A DNA stretch of 44,550 nt from NCBI RefSeq assembly GCF_024305245.1, contig NZ_JAMWYX010000016.1, positions 1-44,550 on the forward strand, in the 5' to 3' direction. Below are positions 33,487-41,425 of this stretch, piece after piece. Origin of the DNA: Erythrobacter sp. (GTDB lineage: Bacteria; Pseudomonadota; Alphaproteobacteria; Sphingomonadales; Sphingomonadaceae). Within the stretch, counting starts at the first letter, position 1; each line of letters starts with the position of its first letter. The position numbers and the translations under genes are program-made. The notes beneath the pieces were generated by a model. That model had not been told where the DNA came from. It was given only the letters and a program-made list of their open reading frames with translations, and did no database searches.

Positions 33487-35667
33487 TTACCGCCGCGCCA
33501 CCTTTTTCGCCGCCCCCTCGATCACCTTGTCCTCGTTGGCGCGGTGGATCACGTAGGCGCGGATCGCCTCGATCTCGTCCTTGCTGAGCGATCCTGCAAA
33601 GCTCGCCATGCCGTTGTCCTTGAGCAAGCCGTCATGGACGACCGCGCTCCATGCAGAGGCGCTTTCCAGTGACCCAGCACGACGCAGATCGGGCAGCACG
33701 GTCGATCCGACCGCACCCGGCGCATGGCAGACCGCGCAGTAGCGGCCATACTTGGTCTGTCCCACCGCGATAACCTCTGCGCTCGCGCGGCTCGGCGGCG
33801 GATCGAGCGGGATTGCGGCCAGTTCCGGCGCCGGCGGCAGCGCGGCCTTGCCGCCCAGCTTGAACACCAGCAGGCGCGAGATGTTGCGCACTGGTGCCTT
33901 GCGGTTGATCAGATCGCCGTCGACGCTGAGCGCGTAAGCCCCGCCCCAGCCTGCCAGCACCGCGACATATTGCTCCCCGTCCACGGTGTAGGTGACCGGC
34001 GGTGCGACCACCCCGGTCTGCGCGGCGAAGCTCCACAGCTTCTCGCCGCTGCCCGCATCATAGGCGTTGAACTCGCTGCCCGTCGTGCCTTGGAACACCA
34101 GCCCGCCGCCGGTTGCCAGCAGGCCGCCGTTCCACGGGCCGGGATGCTCGACCGTCCAGCGCGGTTCCTGCTTCACCGGATCCCACGCGACCAGCATGCC
34201 CTTGAGCGTGCCGGCGACCTCCCTGCGGAAGCCTTCGTCGGGCGGGACATCGCCCGCACCCAGATTGAACCCGACATTGAAGCCGCGCGCGGTATCGGGC
34301 TTCCAGTCGGCTTCGGGCGCATAGAGCATCCCGGCCTCGAACGCAGGGATGTAAACGAGGTTCTCGCCCGGATGGTACGCCATCGGGTGCCAGTTATGCC
34401 CGCCCAGCGCGCCCGGCGTCACCAACGCAGGCTTGCCCGTCTTGTCGACCCGCGTTTCGGGGTTTTCGATCGGACGGCCCGTCTCGGGATCGATCCCGCT
34501 CGCCCAGTTCACGCTGACATAGGGCTTGGCGGAGATGAACTCGCCAGTTTCCCGGTCGATCACATAGAAAAAACCGTTCTTGGGCGCCTGCATCAGCACT
34601 TTGCGCACCGCGCCGTCGATCGTCATGTCGGCCAACATGATGTGCTGCGTGGCGGTGTAATCCCACGTCTCGCCCGGCGTGGTCTGGTAATGCCAGACAT
34701 ATTCGCCGGTCGATGGCCGCACCGCGACGATGCTGGACAGGTAAAGGTTATCGCCCTCCCCCGTCCCGTCCGCGCCGGGCGAACGATAGGCGCGGTTCCA
34801 CGGAGAGCCGTTGCCGACGCCGATATACAGCAGGTCAAGCTCGGGATCGTAGGCCATCGAATCCCACACCGTCCCGCCGCCGCCGATCGCGTCTGTCGCG
34901 CCCAGCACGTCCATGTTCCACGTCTCGGCGGCCTTTTGCAGATAGGCGGGCGCATCCTTGGGATCGCCGCCCTCGGGAACCGTGTAGAACTTCCACAACT
35001 GCTCACCGTCATCGGCATCATAGGCCGCGACAAAGCCGCGCACGCCGAATTCGGCCCCGCCATTGCCGATGATCACCTTGCCATCGATCACGCGCGGCGC
35101 GCCGGTGATGGTGTAGCTTTTGGCCTGATCGACCGTGACCTTCTCCCACGCGACCGCGCCGGTATCGCGGTCAAGCGCCACCAGCCGCCCGTCTAGCGTG
35201 CCGAGGAACAGCTTGTCGCCCCACGCTGCCAACCCGCGGTTGACGGTATCGCAGCACGCCTTGACCGCGGTTTCGCCCGGGACTTGCGGATCATACTGCC
35301 ACAATGGCTGGCCGGTGGCGGCGTCGAATGCCTTCACCTTGCTCCATGCTGTGGTCACGTACAGCTTGCCGTCCATCACCAGCGGGGTCGCTTCCTGCCC
35401 GCGCGCGGTGTCCATGTCGGCGAACCATGCCAGACCCAGATCGCCGACCGTGTCGGTGTTTACCGCGTCGAGCGGCGAATAACGCTGTTCGGAATAGGTG
35501 CGCCCGTGGCTGATCCAGTTGGCGCTGTCCGCGTCCGCCCCGACCAGCGCGGCATGGGTGATCCCCTCACCCTCTGCGCCCGAAGCCTCGAAAATCTGGC
35601 TGCAATTGGCCAGCGTCCCCGCCGACAGCAACAAGACTGCGCCCAGCCCCCACCGCATGATATCCAT
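33487..35667 (-). CDS. PQQ-dependent alcohol dehydrogenase with fused cytochrome c (quinohemoprotein)
   Basis: A 726-aa periplasmic enzyme. After an N-terminal signal (about 1-22) comes an eight-bladed PQQ propeller: LGLAWFADMDTARGQEATPL, vicinal cysteines Cys138-Cys139 in KACCDTVNRG, VGNGSPWNRAYRSPG, and the catalytic Asp336 in TPGETWDYTATQ. Position +2 after the Asp is Thr338, not the extra Asp of lanthanide-dependent enzymes, suggesting calcium use. The C-terminal cytochrome domain has CAVCH at 644-648 and the likely axial Met687 in NGMASF. It oxidises primary or secondary alcohols and passes electrons through its heme. The start at 35667 is chosen over one 21 codons upstream because the hydrophobic signal directly follows. 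It is divergent from the hydrolase gene at 35785. Confidence 0.95.
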   Translation of the reverse strand: MDIMRWGLGAVLLLSAGTLANCSQIFEASGAEGEGITHAALVGADADSANWISHGRTYSEQRYSPLDAVNTDTVGDLGLAWFADMDTARGQEATPLVMDGKLYVTTAWSKVKAFDAATGQPLWQYDPQVPGETAVKACCDTVNRGLAAWGDKLFLGTLDGRLVALDRDTGAVAWEKVTVDQAKSYTITGAPRVIDGKVIIGNGGAEFGVRGFVAAYDADDGEQLWKFYTVPEGGDPKDAPAYLQKAAETWNMDVLGATDAIGGGGTVWDSMAYDPELDLLYIGVGNGSPWNRAYRSPGADGTGEGDNLYLSSIVAVRPSTGEYVWHYQTTPGETWDYTATQHIMLADMTIDGAVRKVLMQAPKNGFFYVIDRETGEFISAKPYVSVNWASGIDPETGRPIENPETRVDKTGKPALVTPGALGGHNWHPMAYHPGENLVYIPAFEAGMLYAPEADWKPDTARGFNVGFNLGAGDVPPDEGFRREVAGTLKGMLVAWDPVKQEPRWTVEHPGPWNGGLLATGGGLVFQGTTGSEFNAYDAGSGEKLWSFAAQTGVVAPPVTYTVDGEQYVAVLAGWGGAYALSVDGDLINRKAPVRNISRLLVFKLGGKAALPPAPELAAIPLDPPPSRASAEVIAVGQTKYGRYCAVCHAPGAVGSTVLPDLRRAGSLESASAWSAVVHDGLLKDNGMASFAGSLSKDEIEAIRAYVIHRANEDKVIEGAAKKVARR

Positions 35668-35784
35668 CAGCCCAGCTCTCCCCGTGTTCTTTTGCCGGGC
35701 ATGTTGACGGGTGAATCGCCGCTTGTCCATGCTTGCCGCCTCGGCCTATCAGGCGGTGCGAGGGGCCAGCAGGAGAAAACGATC

Positions 35785-36663
35785 ATGTGCGACGAGAACA
35801 AACTGGCCGATTGGGCCCGCCAAACGATCAGCCGCCGCCAGTTCGGCGCACTCGGCGGTGCAGCGGCACTGGCGGCCTGCGCTCCGGGTGAAGGCACCGG
35901 CGTTGCCCAGCCGGCCGCCGCCGGCCTGACCGAACGCGGGGTCAATTTCGCCACCGCCGACGGCACGCTGGACGGGTTCTTCGTGCAGCCCGAAAACGGC
36001 AATCACTCCGCCGTGATCCTGTGGCCAGACATTGCCGGGATCCGCGAATCAAAGCGCAATATCGCCCGCAATCTGGCGCGCGAAGGCTATGCAGTGCTGG
36101 TGGTGAACCCCTATTACCGCGACGTGACCGGCGAACAATTCGCCGATTTCGCCGCCTTCATCGCCGATGGCGGGTTCAAGAAGGTCGGCCCGTGGCGCGG
36201 CAAGCTGGATGCGCCCGCAATCATGCGCGATGCCACCGCCATCGCCGACTGGCTCGACCGGCAGGAAGGCGTCGATCAGGCGCAGGGCATCGGCACGCAG
36301 GGCTATTGCATGGGCGGGCCGTTCACCATCTGGAGCGCGGCCGCCGTGCCGTCGCGGATCAAGGCGGCGGCGAGTTTCCACGGCGGCGGGCTGGTGCGCG
36401 AAGGCAACCCGATGAGCCCGCATAACGTGCTGGACAAGGTCGATGCCAGCCTGCTGATCGCCGTGGCGCAGGACGACGATGCCGAAGCGCCGCAGGACAA
36501 GGTGACGTTTGCCAATGCGGCCGAGGCTGCGGATGTGCCCGCCACAGTGCAGGTCTATGCCGGGGATCACGGCTGGATGGTGCCGGACAGCCCGGCCTAT
36601 GACGCCGCGGCCGCCGCCAGGGGCGAGGCCGATCTGCTCAACCTCTACGCCGCGGCGCTCTGA
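35785..36663 (+). CDS. Tat-exported dienelactone hydrolase family lipoprotein
   Basis: A 292-aa alpha/beta hydrolase. The N-terminus carries a twin-arginine motif SRRQFG (16-21) followed by a hydrophobic stretch and a lipobox LAAC (29-32), so the protein is probably Tat-exported and lipid anchored. The body has FFVQPENGNHSAVILWPDIAG, the nucleophile Cys175 in GTQGYCMGG (a dienelactone hydrolase elbow rather than Ser), an acid around AQDDD (229-233) and His262 in AGDHGWM. It is divergent from the PQQ dehydrogenase gene and may share its regulation. An AGGAG at 35771-35775 fixes the start. Substrate unknown. Confidence 0.9.
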   Translation: MCDENKLADWARQTISRRQFGALGGAAALAACAPGEGTGVAQPAAAGLTERGVNFATADGTLDGFFVQPENGNHSAVILWPDIAGIRESKRNIARNLAREGYAVLVVNPYYRDVTGEQFADFAAFIADGGFKKVGPWRGKLDAPAIMRDATAIADWLDRQEGVDQAQGIGTQGYCMGGPFTIWSAAAVPSRIKAAASFHGGGLVREGNPMSPHNVLDKVDASLLIAVAQDDDAEAPQDKVTFANAAEAADVPATVQVYAGDHGWMVPDSPAYDAAAAARGEADLLNLYAAAL

Positions 36664-36682
36664 GCGCGCGAAGGCGCTTTCC
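36663..36682 (+). terminator. weak terminator-like hairpin after the dienelactone hydrolase gene
   Basis: AGCGC (36663-36667) and GCGCT (36674-36678) pair around a 6-base loop and are followed by TTTCC. The stem is short and the T run poor. The rest of the gap to 36895, between two convergent genes, shows no gene that I can support. Confidence 0.3.
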
Positions 36683-36895
36683 TACCGGACATGGCGGGGC
36701 ATAGGTTGCCGCCAAGTCCGCCCGCCTTCGTCATCACGCAAGGATTTCGCCCGTCGGCGCGCAAATCCGCACAGCTGCGGGCCCGGTTTTCCGGTTCCTG
36801 GACTGTGTCTCATGTATCTCCTACACGGGCGGCGACCGGGCTGCTTGTGGCCGGTCCGCCCGCGTGGATCGCTCGCACCGGTTCGCGGATCGGTA

Positions 36896-37855
36896 TCAGC
36901 GCGTCGCCTTGGCGCGCTCGTTCTCCGCGCCGAACCGGCCGTGCTTGCGGTACCGCAGCATCCACTTGTCGAGGAACAGGCCCAGCGGGCGCGGCTCGAT
37001 CCCCATGTCGGCCAGCGTGCGATGTTCGCCCGACACCACATTGCTCGCCTTCAGCAGCGTCCACTGGTCGCGGCTCATCGGGGTGCCGGGCAGCGCGGCA
37101 AATGTGCTCGACACGCCATCGGGCATGGCGATGAAGCGCCGCTTGCGCCCTTGTGCGGCGGCGATCCGCTCGTGAGTCTCCATCATCGTCAGCTGCTCCG
37201 GCCCGCCGAGTTCGTAGATGTGCCCGCCGTGGCTGTCCGGATGCTCCAACGCGGTCCGCACCGCCTCGGCCACGTCGTCGGCATAGACCAGCTGCAGCTT
37301 CACATCGGGGCCGAACACCGGAAGGACAGGCAGCATCTCGATCATGCCGCCGAACAGGTTGAGGAAATTGTCGTCCTTGCCGAACACGATCGAGGGACGC
37401 AGCACGGTGGCGTTCGGGAAAGCGGCGAACACGCGCTGCTCGCCCAGCGCCTTGGCCTTGGCGTAGGCAGCGGTGGAGCCGGCATCCGCGCCAATCGCGC
37501 TCAGATGCACCATCGCGCGCACGCCGTTGGCAGCGGCAATCCGGCCCATCGTGCCGGGAGCCTCACCCATCAGCGCATCGAGGTTGCCCTCGAACGCGCC
37601 GACGAGGTTGACCACGTAACTGGCCCCTTCGAGCGCGGCGGCAACGTGTTCCTCGCGCGTGATGTCGCACGGCATGAACTGCAACTGTCCGAGATTGGCG
37701 AGCGGCTTGAGCGCAAAGCCGGCCTGCGGATTGCGACTGGCAAGCCGCAACCGCGCACCGCATTCGAGCAGGCTCTGGGCGACGTAATTGCCGATATAGC
37801 CGCTGCCGCCGAAAATGGTGACAAGCTGGCCGGAAAGCGGGGAGGATGTGGGCAT
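36896..37855 (-). CDS. NDUFA9-like NAD(P)-binding protein (extended SDR family)
   Basis: A 319-aa atypical SDR. The N-terminal nucleotide-binding loop is TIFGGSGYIGNYVAQ (GGSGYIG at 16-22), followed by MPCDITREEHVAAALEGASY, VHLSAIGADAGSTAAYAKAKALGE and ATVLRPSIVFGKDDNFLN. This order matches the complex I NDUFA9-like subfamily of alphaproteobacteria, whose eukaryotic member is an accessory subunit of NADH dehydrogenase. The active-site Tyr/Lys of classical SDRs is only partly conserved. The start at 37855 (MPTSSPLSG) is chosen for an AAGAG upstream; a start at 37912 would add 19 residues. Confidence 0.88.
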   Translation of the reverse strand: MPTSSPLSGQLVTIFGGSGYIGNYVAQSLLECGARLRLASRNPQAGFALKPLANLGQLQFMPCDITREEHVAAALEGASYVVNLVGAFEGNLDALMGEAPGTMGRIAAANGVRAMVHLSAIGADAGSTAAYAKAKALGEQRVFAAFPNATVLRPSIVFGKDDNFLNLFGGMIEMLPVLPVFGPDVKLQLVYADDVAEAVRTALEHPDSHGGHIYELGGPEQLTMMETHERIAAAQGRKRRFIAMPDGVSSTFAALPGTPMSRDQWTLLKASNVVSGEHRTLADMGIEPRPLGLFLDKWMLRYRKHGRFGAENERAKATR

Positions 37856-38018
37856 GGTCGGTTGCTCTTGCTGGCGGGCCGGAAAGTGCCCGGAAAAACT
37901 GCACTGCGCCATGCGTCAATGCGCCGCGTCGGGCAAGAGTTCCAGCAGGATGATCGAACAGATTGCCGCTCCGCGCCACGGCGCAGAGGCCGCAAGCAAT
38001 TATCCCGAGAGGTTTGCG

Positions 38019-38048
38019 TTGACATAAGCCCCCACCCCTCGCTAAAGG
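38019..38048 (+). promoter_or_regulatory. sigma-70-like promoter for tRNA-Leu
   Basis: A consensus -35 TTGACA at 38019-38024 and a -10-like TAAAGG at 38043-38048 are 18 bp apart. The tRNA begins 46 bp downstream, a normal distance for a short processed leader. Confidence 0.6.
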
Positions 38049-38094
38049 CCCGCCCCTACCCTGCATCCGGCAGCGACGACCGGAAGCAAACCGT

Positions 38095-38181
38095 GCCCAG
38101 ATGGCGGAATTGGTAGACGCACCAGCTTCAGGTGCTGGCGCTCGCAAGGGCGTGGAGGTTCGAGTCCTCTTCTGGGCACCA
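38095..38181 (+). tRNA. tRNA-Leu (anticodon CAG)
   Basis: The cloverleaf is complete: acceptor GCCCAGA (38095-38101) pairs with TCTGGGC (38171-38177), anticodon stem CCAGC/GCTGG encloses TTCAGGT with anticodon CAG at 38129-38131, a long class II variable arm follows, then the T arm with GGTTCGAGTCC. CCA is encoded at 38179-38181. The 3' end is a typical integrase attachment site, and an integrase remnant follows 168 bp downstream. Confidence 0.97.
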
Positions 38182-38227
38182 TTTGTTCTTCTCAGAACAT
38201 CCCAAAAAATGTATAAAAGCCGCAGAA

Positions 38228-38251
38228 ATCCAAGGGAATTGGCCCTTGGAT
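38228..38251. repeat. perfect 9-bp hairpin between tRNA-Leu and the integrase remnant
   Basis: ATCCAAGGG (38228-38236) and CCCTTGGAT (38243-38251) pair perfectly around AATTGG. No T run follows, so it may be a rho-independent-like stop of weak type, an RNA-processing signal or an accessory element of the former attachment site. Confidence 0.5.
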
Positions 38252-38348
38252 GGTCTCGGATCGTCCCAGCAAATCCCGGGCTTTCCGAACGGTTTTGCGG
38301 GCCTTTTGCGGGCTCATGTGAAAACCACATTGAGGAAAAGGCCCACAC

Positions 38349-38570
38349 ATGGCGCTGACCGAAAACAGGCTTCGGACGCTAAAGCCAAAGGACAAGTCGT
38401 ACAAGGTCGCTGACCACCGCGGGCTGTACATCGAGGTCACTCCGTCAGGCGGCAAGCTGTGGCGATTCCGCTACCGGATCGGCAATGTCGAAAAGAAGCT
38501 TGCGATCGGCCCCTACCCCGAGATCAATCTCAAGCAGGCGCGCAACGCCGCCGATGCGGCAAGGCATTCA
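38349..38570 (+). pseudogene. N-terminal remnant of a P4-type tyrosine integrase
   Basis: The start MALTENRLRTLKPKDKSYKV and the following GLYIEVTPSGGKLWRFRYR and KLAIGPYPEINLKQAR form the arm-binding (DUF4102) domain of P4-like integrases. Homology ends at about residue 74, after which the frame runs on for a few unrelated codons to a stop at 38622-38624. The core-binding and catalytic domains (about 300 residues) are missing. It lies just behind tRNA-Leu, as a functional integrase of this type would, so it marks a decayed island. Its own start region is intact. Confidence 0.85.
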
Positions 38571-38980
38571 GTCGCTGACCCTCGGCCGAAAGGCAATCCT
38601 GTTCCACTGCTTTGCCGGCTGTGACCAGCAGAGCGTGCTTGCGGCTCTCGCAAGGGAAGGCATCGATGCACCAGCCCTGTTCGCAGGGGGGTCAGAGCCA
38701 ATTGCGCCTCACGCGAGCAGCGCGCGCAAATCATCAGCGGCTGCGCTCAAGATCTGGCGGGAGGCCGCGCCTCTGCCCGGAAGCCCTGCCAAGACCTACC
38801 TTGAAGGTCGCGGCATTCTCGCTGCTTCGCCGGCGCTGCGGTTTCATTCGCGCACACCGCTTGGCCCGAAGGGCCATACGCGGTTCGTGCCGGCCCTTAT
38901 CGCTGCGGTTAGTCTCGACGAAGGCCCAATCGCGATCCACCGCACATTTCTCGCACAGGATCTGAGCGGCAAACCCGCGA
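38570..38980 (+). pseudogene. internal fragment of a toprim/primase-like mobile-element protein
   Basis: In a frame different from the integrase piece, KAILFHCFAGCDQQSVLAAL shows the HCxAGC zinc-ribbon end of plasmid- and island-encoded primase/toprim proteins, and LPGSPAKTYLEGRGI, RFHSRTPLGPKG and FVPALIAAVSLDEGPIAIHRTF continue the family pattern. The N-terminus of the zinc ribbon and the catalytic toprim part are missing, and the frame is replaced by unrelated sequence from about 38980. No start codon or ribosome-binding site belongs to it. The family assignment is from memory of the motif; the truncation at both ends is evident. Confidence 0.7.
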
Positions 38981-38984
38981 AACC

Positions 38985-39329
38985 AAGGGCGGCACCAGCG
39001 TCACCGGCATCACGGTTGTCACCGACCGCCCCGCCCGCGACAAGGACGGGAACACCTACAAGGACGAGAACGGCTTCACCGCCAAGGACAGCGAGTTTCA
39101 CCGGGTGACCTGCTTCAATGGCCTGGCCAAGACGGTCGGCCAGTACTGCTCGAAAGGCCAGCTGGTCTCGGTCCAGGGGCGCCTCCACTACACCCAGTGG
39201 GAAGATCAGGACGGCGTGAAGCGCTACGGCTGCGAGGTGCTGGCGGACAAGATCGACTTTCTCTCGCGCGCCAGCAACCGCAGCGACGATGATGACATCC
39301 TAATTGCCGCCCTATCGGGATGCACGTAA
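38985..39329 (+). pseudogene. C-terminal part of a single-strand DNA-binding protein
   Basis: From 38985 the third frame reads RPARDKDGNTYKDENG, then EFHRVTCFNGLAKTVGQYCSKG and LVSVQGRLHYTQWEDQDGVK, RYGCEVLADKIDFLS, the OB-fold strands of an SSB. The normal N-terminal strand with the start Met is absent; the only ATG in frame comes at 39105, too late for a functional OB fold. The tail SDDDDILIAALSGCT lacks the usual acidic SSB tip. The piece directly adjoins the primase fragment, so it is a deletion product rather than an intact gene. Confidence 0.75.
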
Positions 39330-39671
39330 GCCGACCTCGTTTTCGGACAGCCATCTTCCTGCCAATACGGCTCGAAATACAGCTCCGAGTCCCGAAAAAG
39401 CTACGTTGATGACAATCTAACTGTCTGGTGGGTAATCGAAACGCTGACTGTGTCTCGTATCGAGGCCCTCAGTTTGCCCCGCAAAAATCTTTAGCCCTTA
39501 ACTCTCTGACTGATTGTGGGCCGGTTGCTGGCGGTCTCCTTTTGTCTAGATTTACTCAAAAGCTGCCGTTGCGCTTTCAACCCGGAAACGGAAACCGAAA
39601 AGCAGTCTGCCAAGCGGCCACAAAATCGGCCGCTTCGTATGTCAACGGCTGTTCCAAAAGCTAGCATTTCA

Positions 39672-39714
39672 GGGGATCAGGCTCATAACTTGGAGGTCGT
39701 TCGTTCAAATCCCC
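39672..39714 (+). other. tRNA-like 3' remnant, possible old attachment site
   Basis: TCAGG-CTCATAA-CTTGG (39677-39693) looks like an anticodon arm with a CAT anticodon, and GTTCAAAT (39703-39710) like a T loop. GGGGAT (39672-39677) pairs with ATCCCC (39709-39714). The T stem does not pair and no 5' half is visible, so this is not a working tRNA. It could be the far end of the integrated element. Confidence 0.3.
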
Positions 39715-39818
39715 ATTAATTACAATTATATTGAAAACGCTAGAAAAATTAGCTCCACTGGTTCCAGTGGCGCTTTGAACATCAAGAAATTGGAGGCTTT
39801 CAAAAAGTGGCTATTTTT

Positions 39819-39845
39819 AGGTCTGTATAACAGTGATATAGACCT
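39819..39845 (+). promoter_or_regulatory. candidate operator/promoter of the unknown module
   Basis: AGGTCT (39819-39824) and AGACCT (39840-39845) flank a 15-bp AT-rich loop that contains TATAAC (39826-39831), a possible -10 box. The 103-aa gene starts at 39888 with GGGAG 6 bases before its ATG. The palindrome over the -10 suggests repression. Confidence 0.4.
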
Positions 39846-39887
39846 GTCGGCCTAAGCGTTTAGATTTCATGCAACAGGGAGAACGAA

Positions 39888-40199
39888 ATGGCCCAGTGGA
39901 CAATCATTGGCAAGGAATCCGAGCAAACCAGCGGCGGCACCGCCAAAAGCTTTAGCGTATTACTCAACACGGATGATTTGATATGGACTGCGTTCGGCAC
40001 TCACCTAAGTACTTACCTCTCTGTTAAAGAAGGCAAGTTCACTTTTCAGCTTAGCGGGGAACTCGGCCTCAAGCTCTTATCATCCACCGGCAAATGGGTG
40101 GCCACATTCAACCAGCTGCTTGCGAACTCGCCGATTGGAGCGACCGGCACGGGTCAAACCGAGCTTAAGCAGATCGAGTGGAAGCTCGATAGCAAGTAG
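39888..40199 (+). CDS. unknown protein, first gene of the accessory module (103 aa)
   Basis: A 103-aa protein with a good ribosome-binding site (GGGAG). The sequence is rich in short beta-prone stretches (WTIIGKESEQ, KSFSVLLNTDDLIW, FTFQLSGELGLKLLS) and ends with TELKQIEWKLDSK. There is no signal peptide or membrane segment. I do not recognise it. It lies 37 bp before the beta-propeller gene in the same orientation, so it is likely co-transcribed. Base composition is lower in GC than the core genes, in keeping with transfer. Confidence 0.65.
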   Translation: MAQWTIIGKESEQTSGGTAKSFSVLLNTDDLIWTAFGTHLSTYLSVKEGKFTFQLSGELGLKLLSSTGKWVATFNQLLANSPIGATGTGQTELKQIEWKLDSK

Positions 40200-40236
40200 G
40201 CGCGATCGGGCTATCAGCTTCTCGAAAGGTCGATTG

Positions 40237-41376
40237 ATGGAGAGCATCGAAATAACTGGACCCAATCGAGTCGATTCCAATGGCATCCGCCGTCTTAGTT
40301 ATACTCACGTTACGAAAGATGGGTATCACGCATTGAGCATGGTGGTGAACGGCGACCGCGAGGCCGTGCGCAAGCAGGTCGCCAAACATCATGGCGTTCC
40401 ACTCGCAAGGGTTAGCTTCGGCCCCTACTACCGCGACGAACCCCAACCCGATTTCGATTACCAATATCGCCAAGCAACCTACGAGCGAGGTGCTTCCAAC
40501 CTGGTCACCAAGCGCTTTGCAACCGGCGCGGCGGGCACGCCCAACGACGTGCGGGTGAGTTGGGGAGGCAGCGTATGGTTCAGCGGGTCGGCGAATTGTT
40601 TCGCACGCTTTGACGAGGCGCGTAACCTGTCGATCGTCAAGCGGACCGTTGGCCATATGCCGACGGTGATGTGGTTCGAGCGGTCCTTACCCGACTACGG
40701 CTGGCGTTATTTGGATCCACAGGGTCGCAGGATCGGTTTCATATCGGACAGCGGCGTCTTCGGCGACGAAATCGTTCTCGAGGCCGGTGCCCACCCCGTG
40801 ATGTTCGGCCCTAATGGGAGCGACTTCAACTCGCCTATAGTCGCGACCGATGCGGGTTTCGTACTCGACCTTCAGAAAAATCGGCGCTTTGCCACATGGA
40901 CCCCCACCATCGATCTCATTGGCATTGCGGACGATACGGCATGGCAGATTGCGAATTCCAAACTGGTGTGTTTCTTCCCCGGACATGAACGCGGGGAACG
41001 GTGGGCGGCCCTGAAGGGAGGGAACAGCAAGCCGGGATTCATCCAAGGCCCCGCGGCCAGCCATGGCAACCTGATCTACATGGACCCCGGACGCGACGTC
41101 ATCGGCTTTGTCGAAGGTTATGATAAGATTGTCGAAATCCAGCTGCCTCAAGGCACCGGAATCCGTTGGATGCATGTCGTTACTGAGGATAACATCTGGT
41201 TTACGGGCAAGCGTGGACAATCTCTGTTCAAGCTCAACCGCAAGCGGATCGTGAAGGAGTATCCCTGCGCGACGCCGAACTCCGATCTCTTCAGACTGGA
41301 TATGGGATCGGATAGCCTGTGGTTCACCGAACCCTCGCATAATTGCCTGACTTACGCCGATATCAGCAACCTGTGA
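40237..41376 (+). CDS. Vgb-like beta-propeller protein of unknown function (379 aa)
   Basis: The start at 40237 (MESIEITGPNRVD) is chosen because an AAAGGT lies just upstream; the frame is open earlier but overlaps the 103-aa gene. After a roughly 75-residue N-terminal domain, repeated strand units such as VRVSWGGSVWFSGSANCFARFD, HVVTEDNIWFTGKRGQSLFK and DSLWFTEPSHNCLTYADI recall the W-F-T-E/G blades of virginiamycin B lyase-type propellers. Catalytic residues of true streptogramin lyases cannot be confirmed. No signal peptide is present, so it is probably cytoplasmic. It may recognise or bind a partner of the large protein downstream. The fold call is by pattern only. Confidence 0.65.
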   Translation: MESIEITGPNRVDSNGIRRLSYTHVTKDGYHALSMVVNGDREAVRKQVAKHHGVPLARVSFGPYYRDEPQPDFDYQYRQATYERGASNLVTKRFATGAAGTPNDVRVSWGGSVWFSGSANCFARFDEARNLSIVKRTVGHMPTVMWFERSLPDYGWRYLDPQGRRIGFISDSGVFGDEIVLEAGAHPVMFGPNGSDFNSPIVATDAGFVLDLQKNRRFATWTPTIDLIGIADDTAWQIANSKLVCFFPGHERGERWAALKGGNSKPGFIQGPAASHGNLIYMDPGRDVIGFVEGYDKIVEIQLPQGTGIRWMHVVTEDNIWFTGKRGQSLFKLNRKRIVKEYPCATPNSDLFRLDMGSDSLWFTEPSHNCLTYADISNL

Positions 41377-41425
41377 TGCGCCGTCCACGGGCAGGTACGC
41401 ATTCCGGGCCTCAACGAGAGAATCG

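Larger units (their letters stand above)
39330..39887. other. 558-bp non-coding segment with several hairpins
   Basis: This AT-richer stretch contains no gene I can support. It holds a perfect 8-bp hairpin AAGCGGCC/GGCCGCTT (39612-39635), a tRNA-like segment (39672-39714), a palindrome CCACTGG-TT-CCAGTGG (39755-39770) and the inverted repeat AGGTCT/AGACCT (39819-39845) before the first gene of the unknown module. It probably combines the former mobile-element end with the module promoter. Confidence 0.6.

Noticed and set aside
33724..35196. 490-codon plus-strand frame
   Set aside because: Antisense to the PQQ alcohol dehydrogenase, low-complexity and without family motifs.
36509..38116. 535-codon plus-strand frame
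   Set aside because: It crosses the end of the hydrolase gene, lies antisense to the NDUFA9-like gene and runs into tRNA-Leu.
38349..39108. Programmed frameshifting joining integrase and primase-like pieces
   Set aside because: No slippery sequence is apparent, and the joined pieces come from unrelated proteins that both lack essential domains.
39428..39664. 78-codon frame before the unknown module
   Set aside because: No ribosome-binding site, low-information sequence, and it spans a hairpin and tRNA-like debris.
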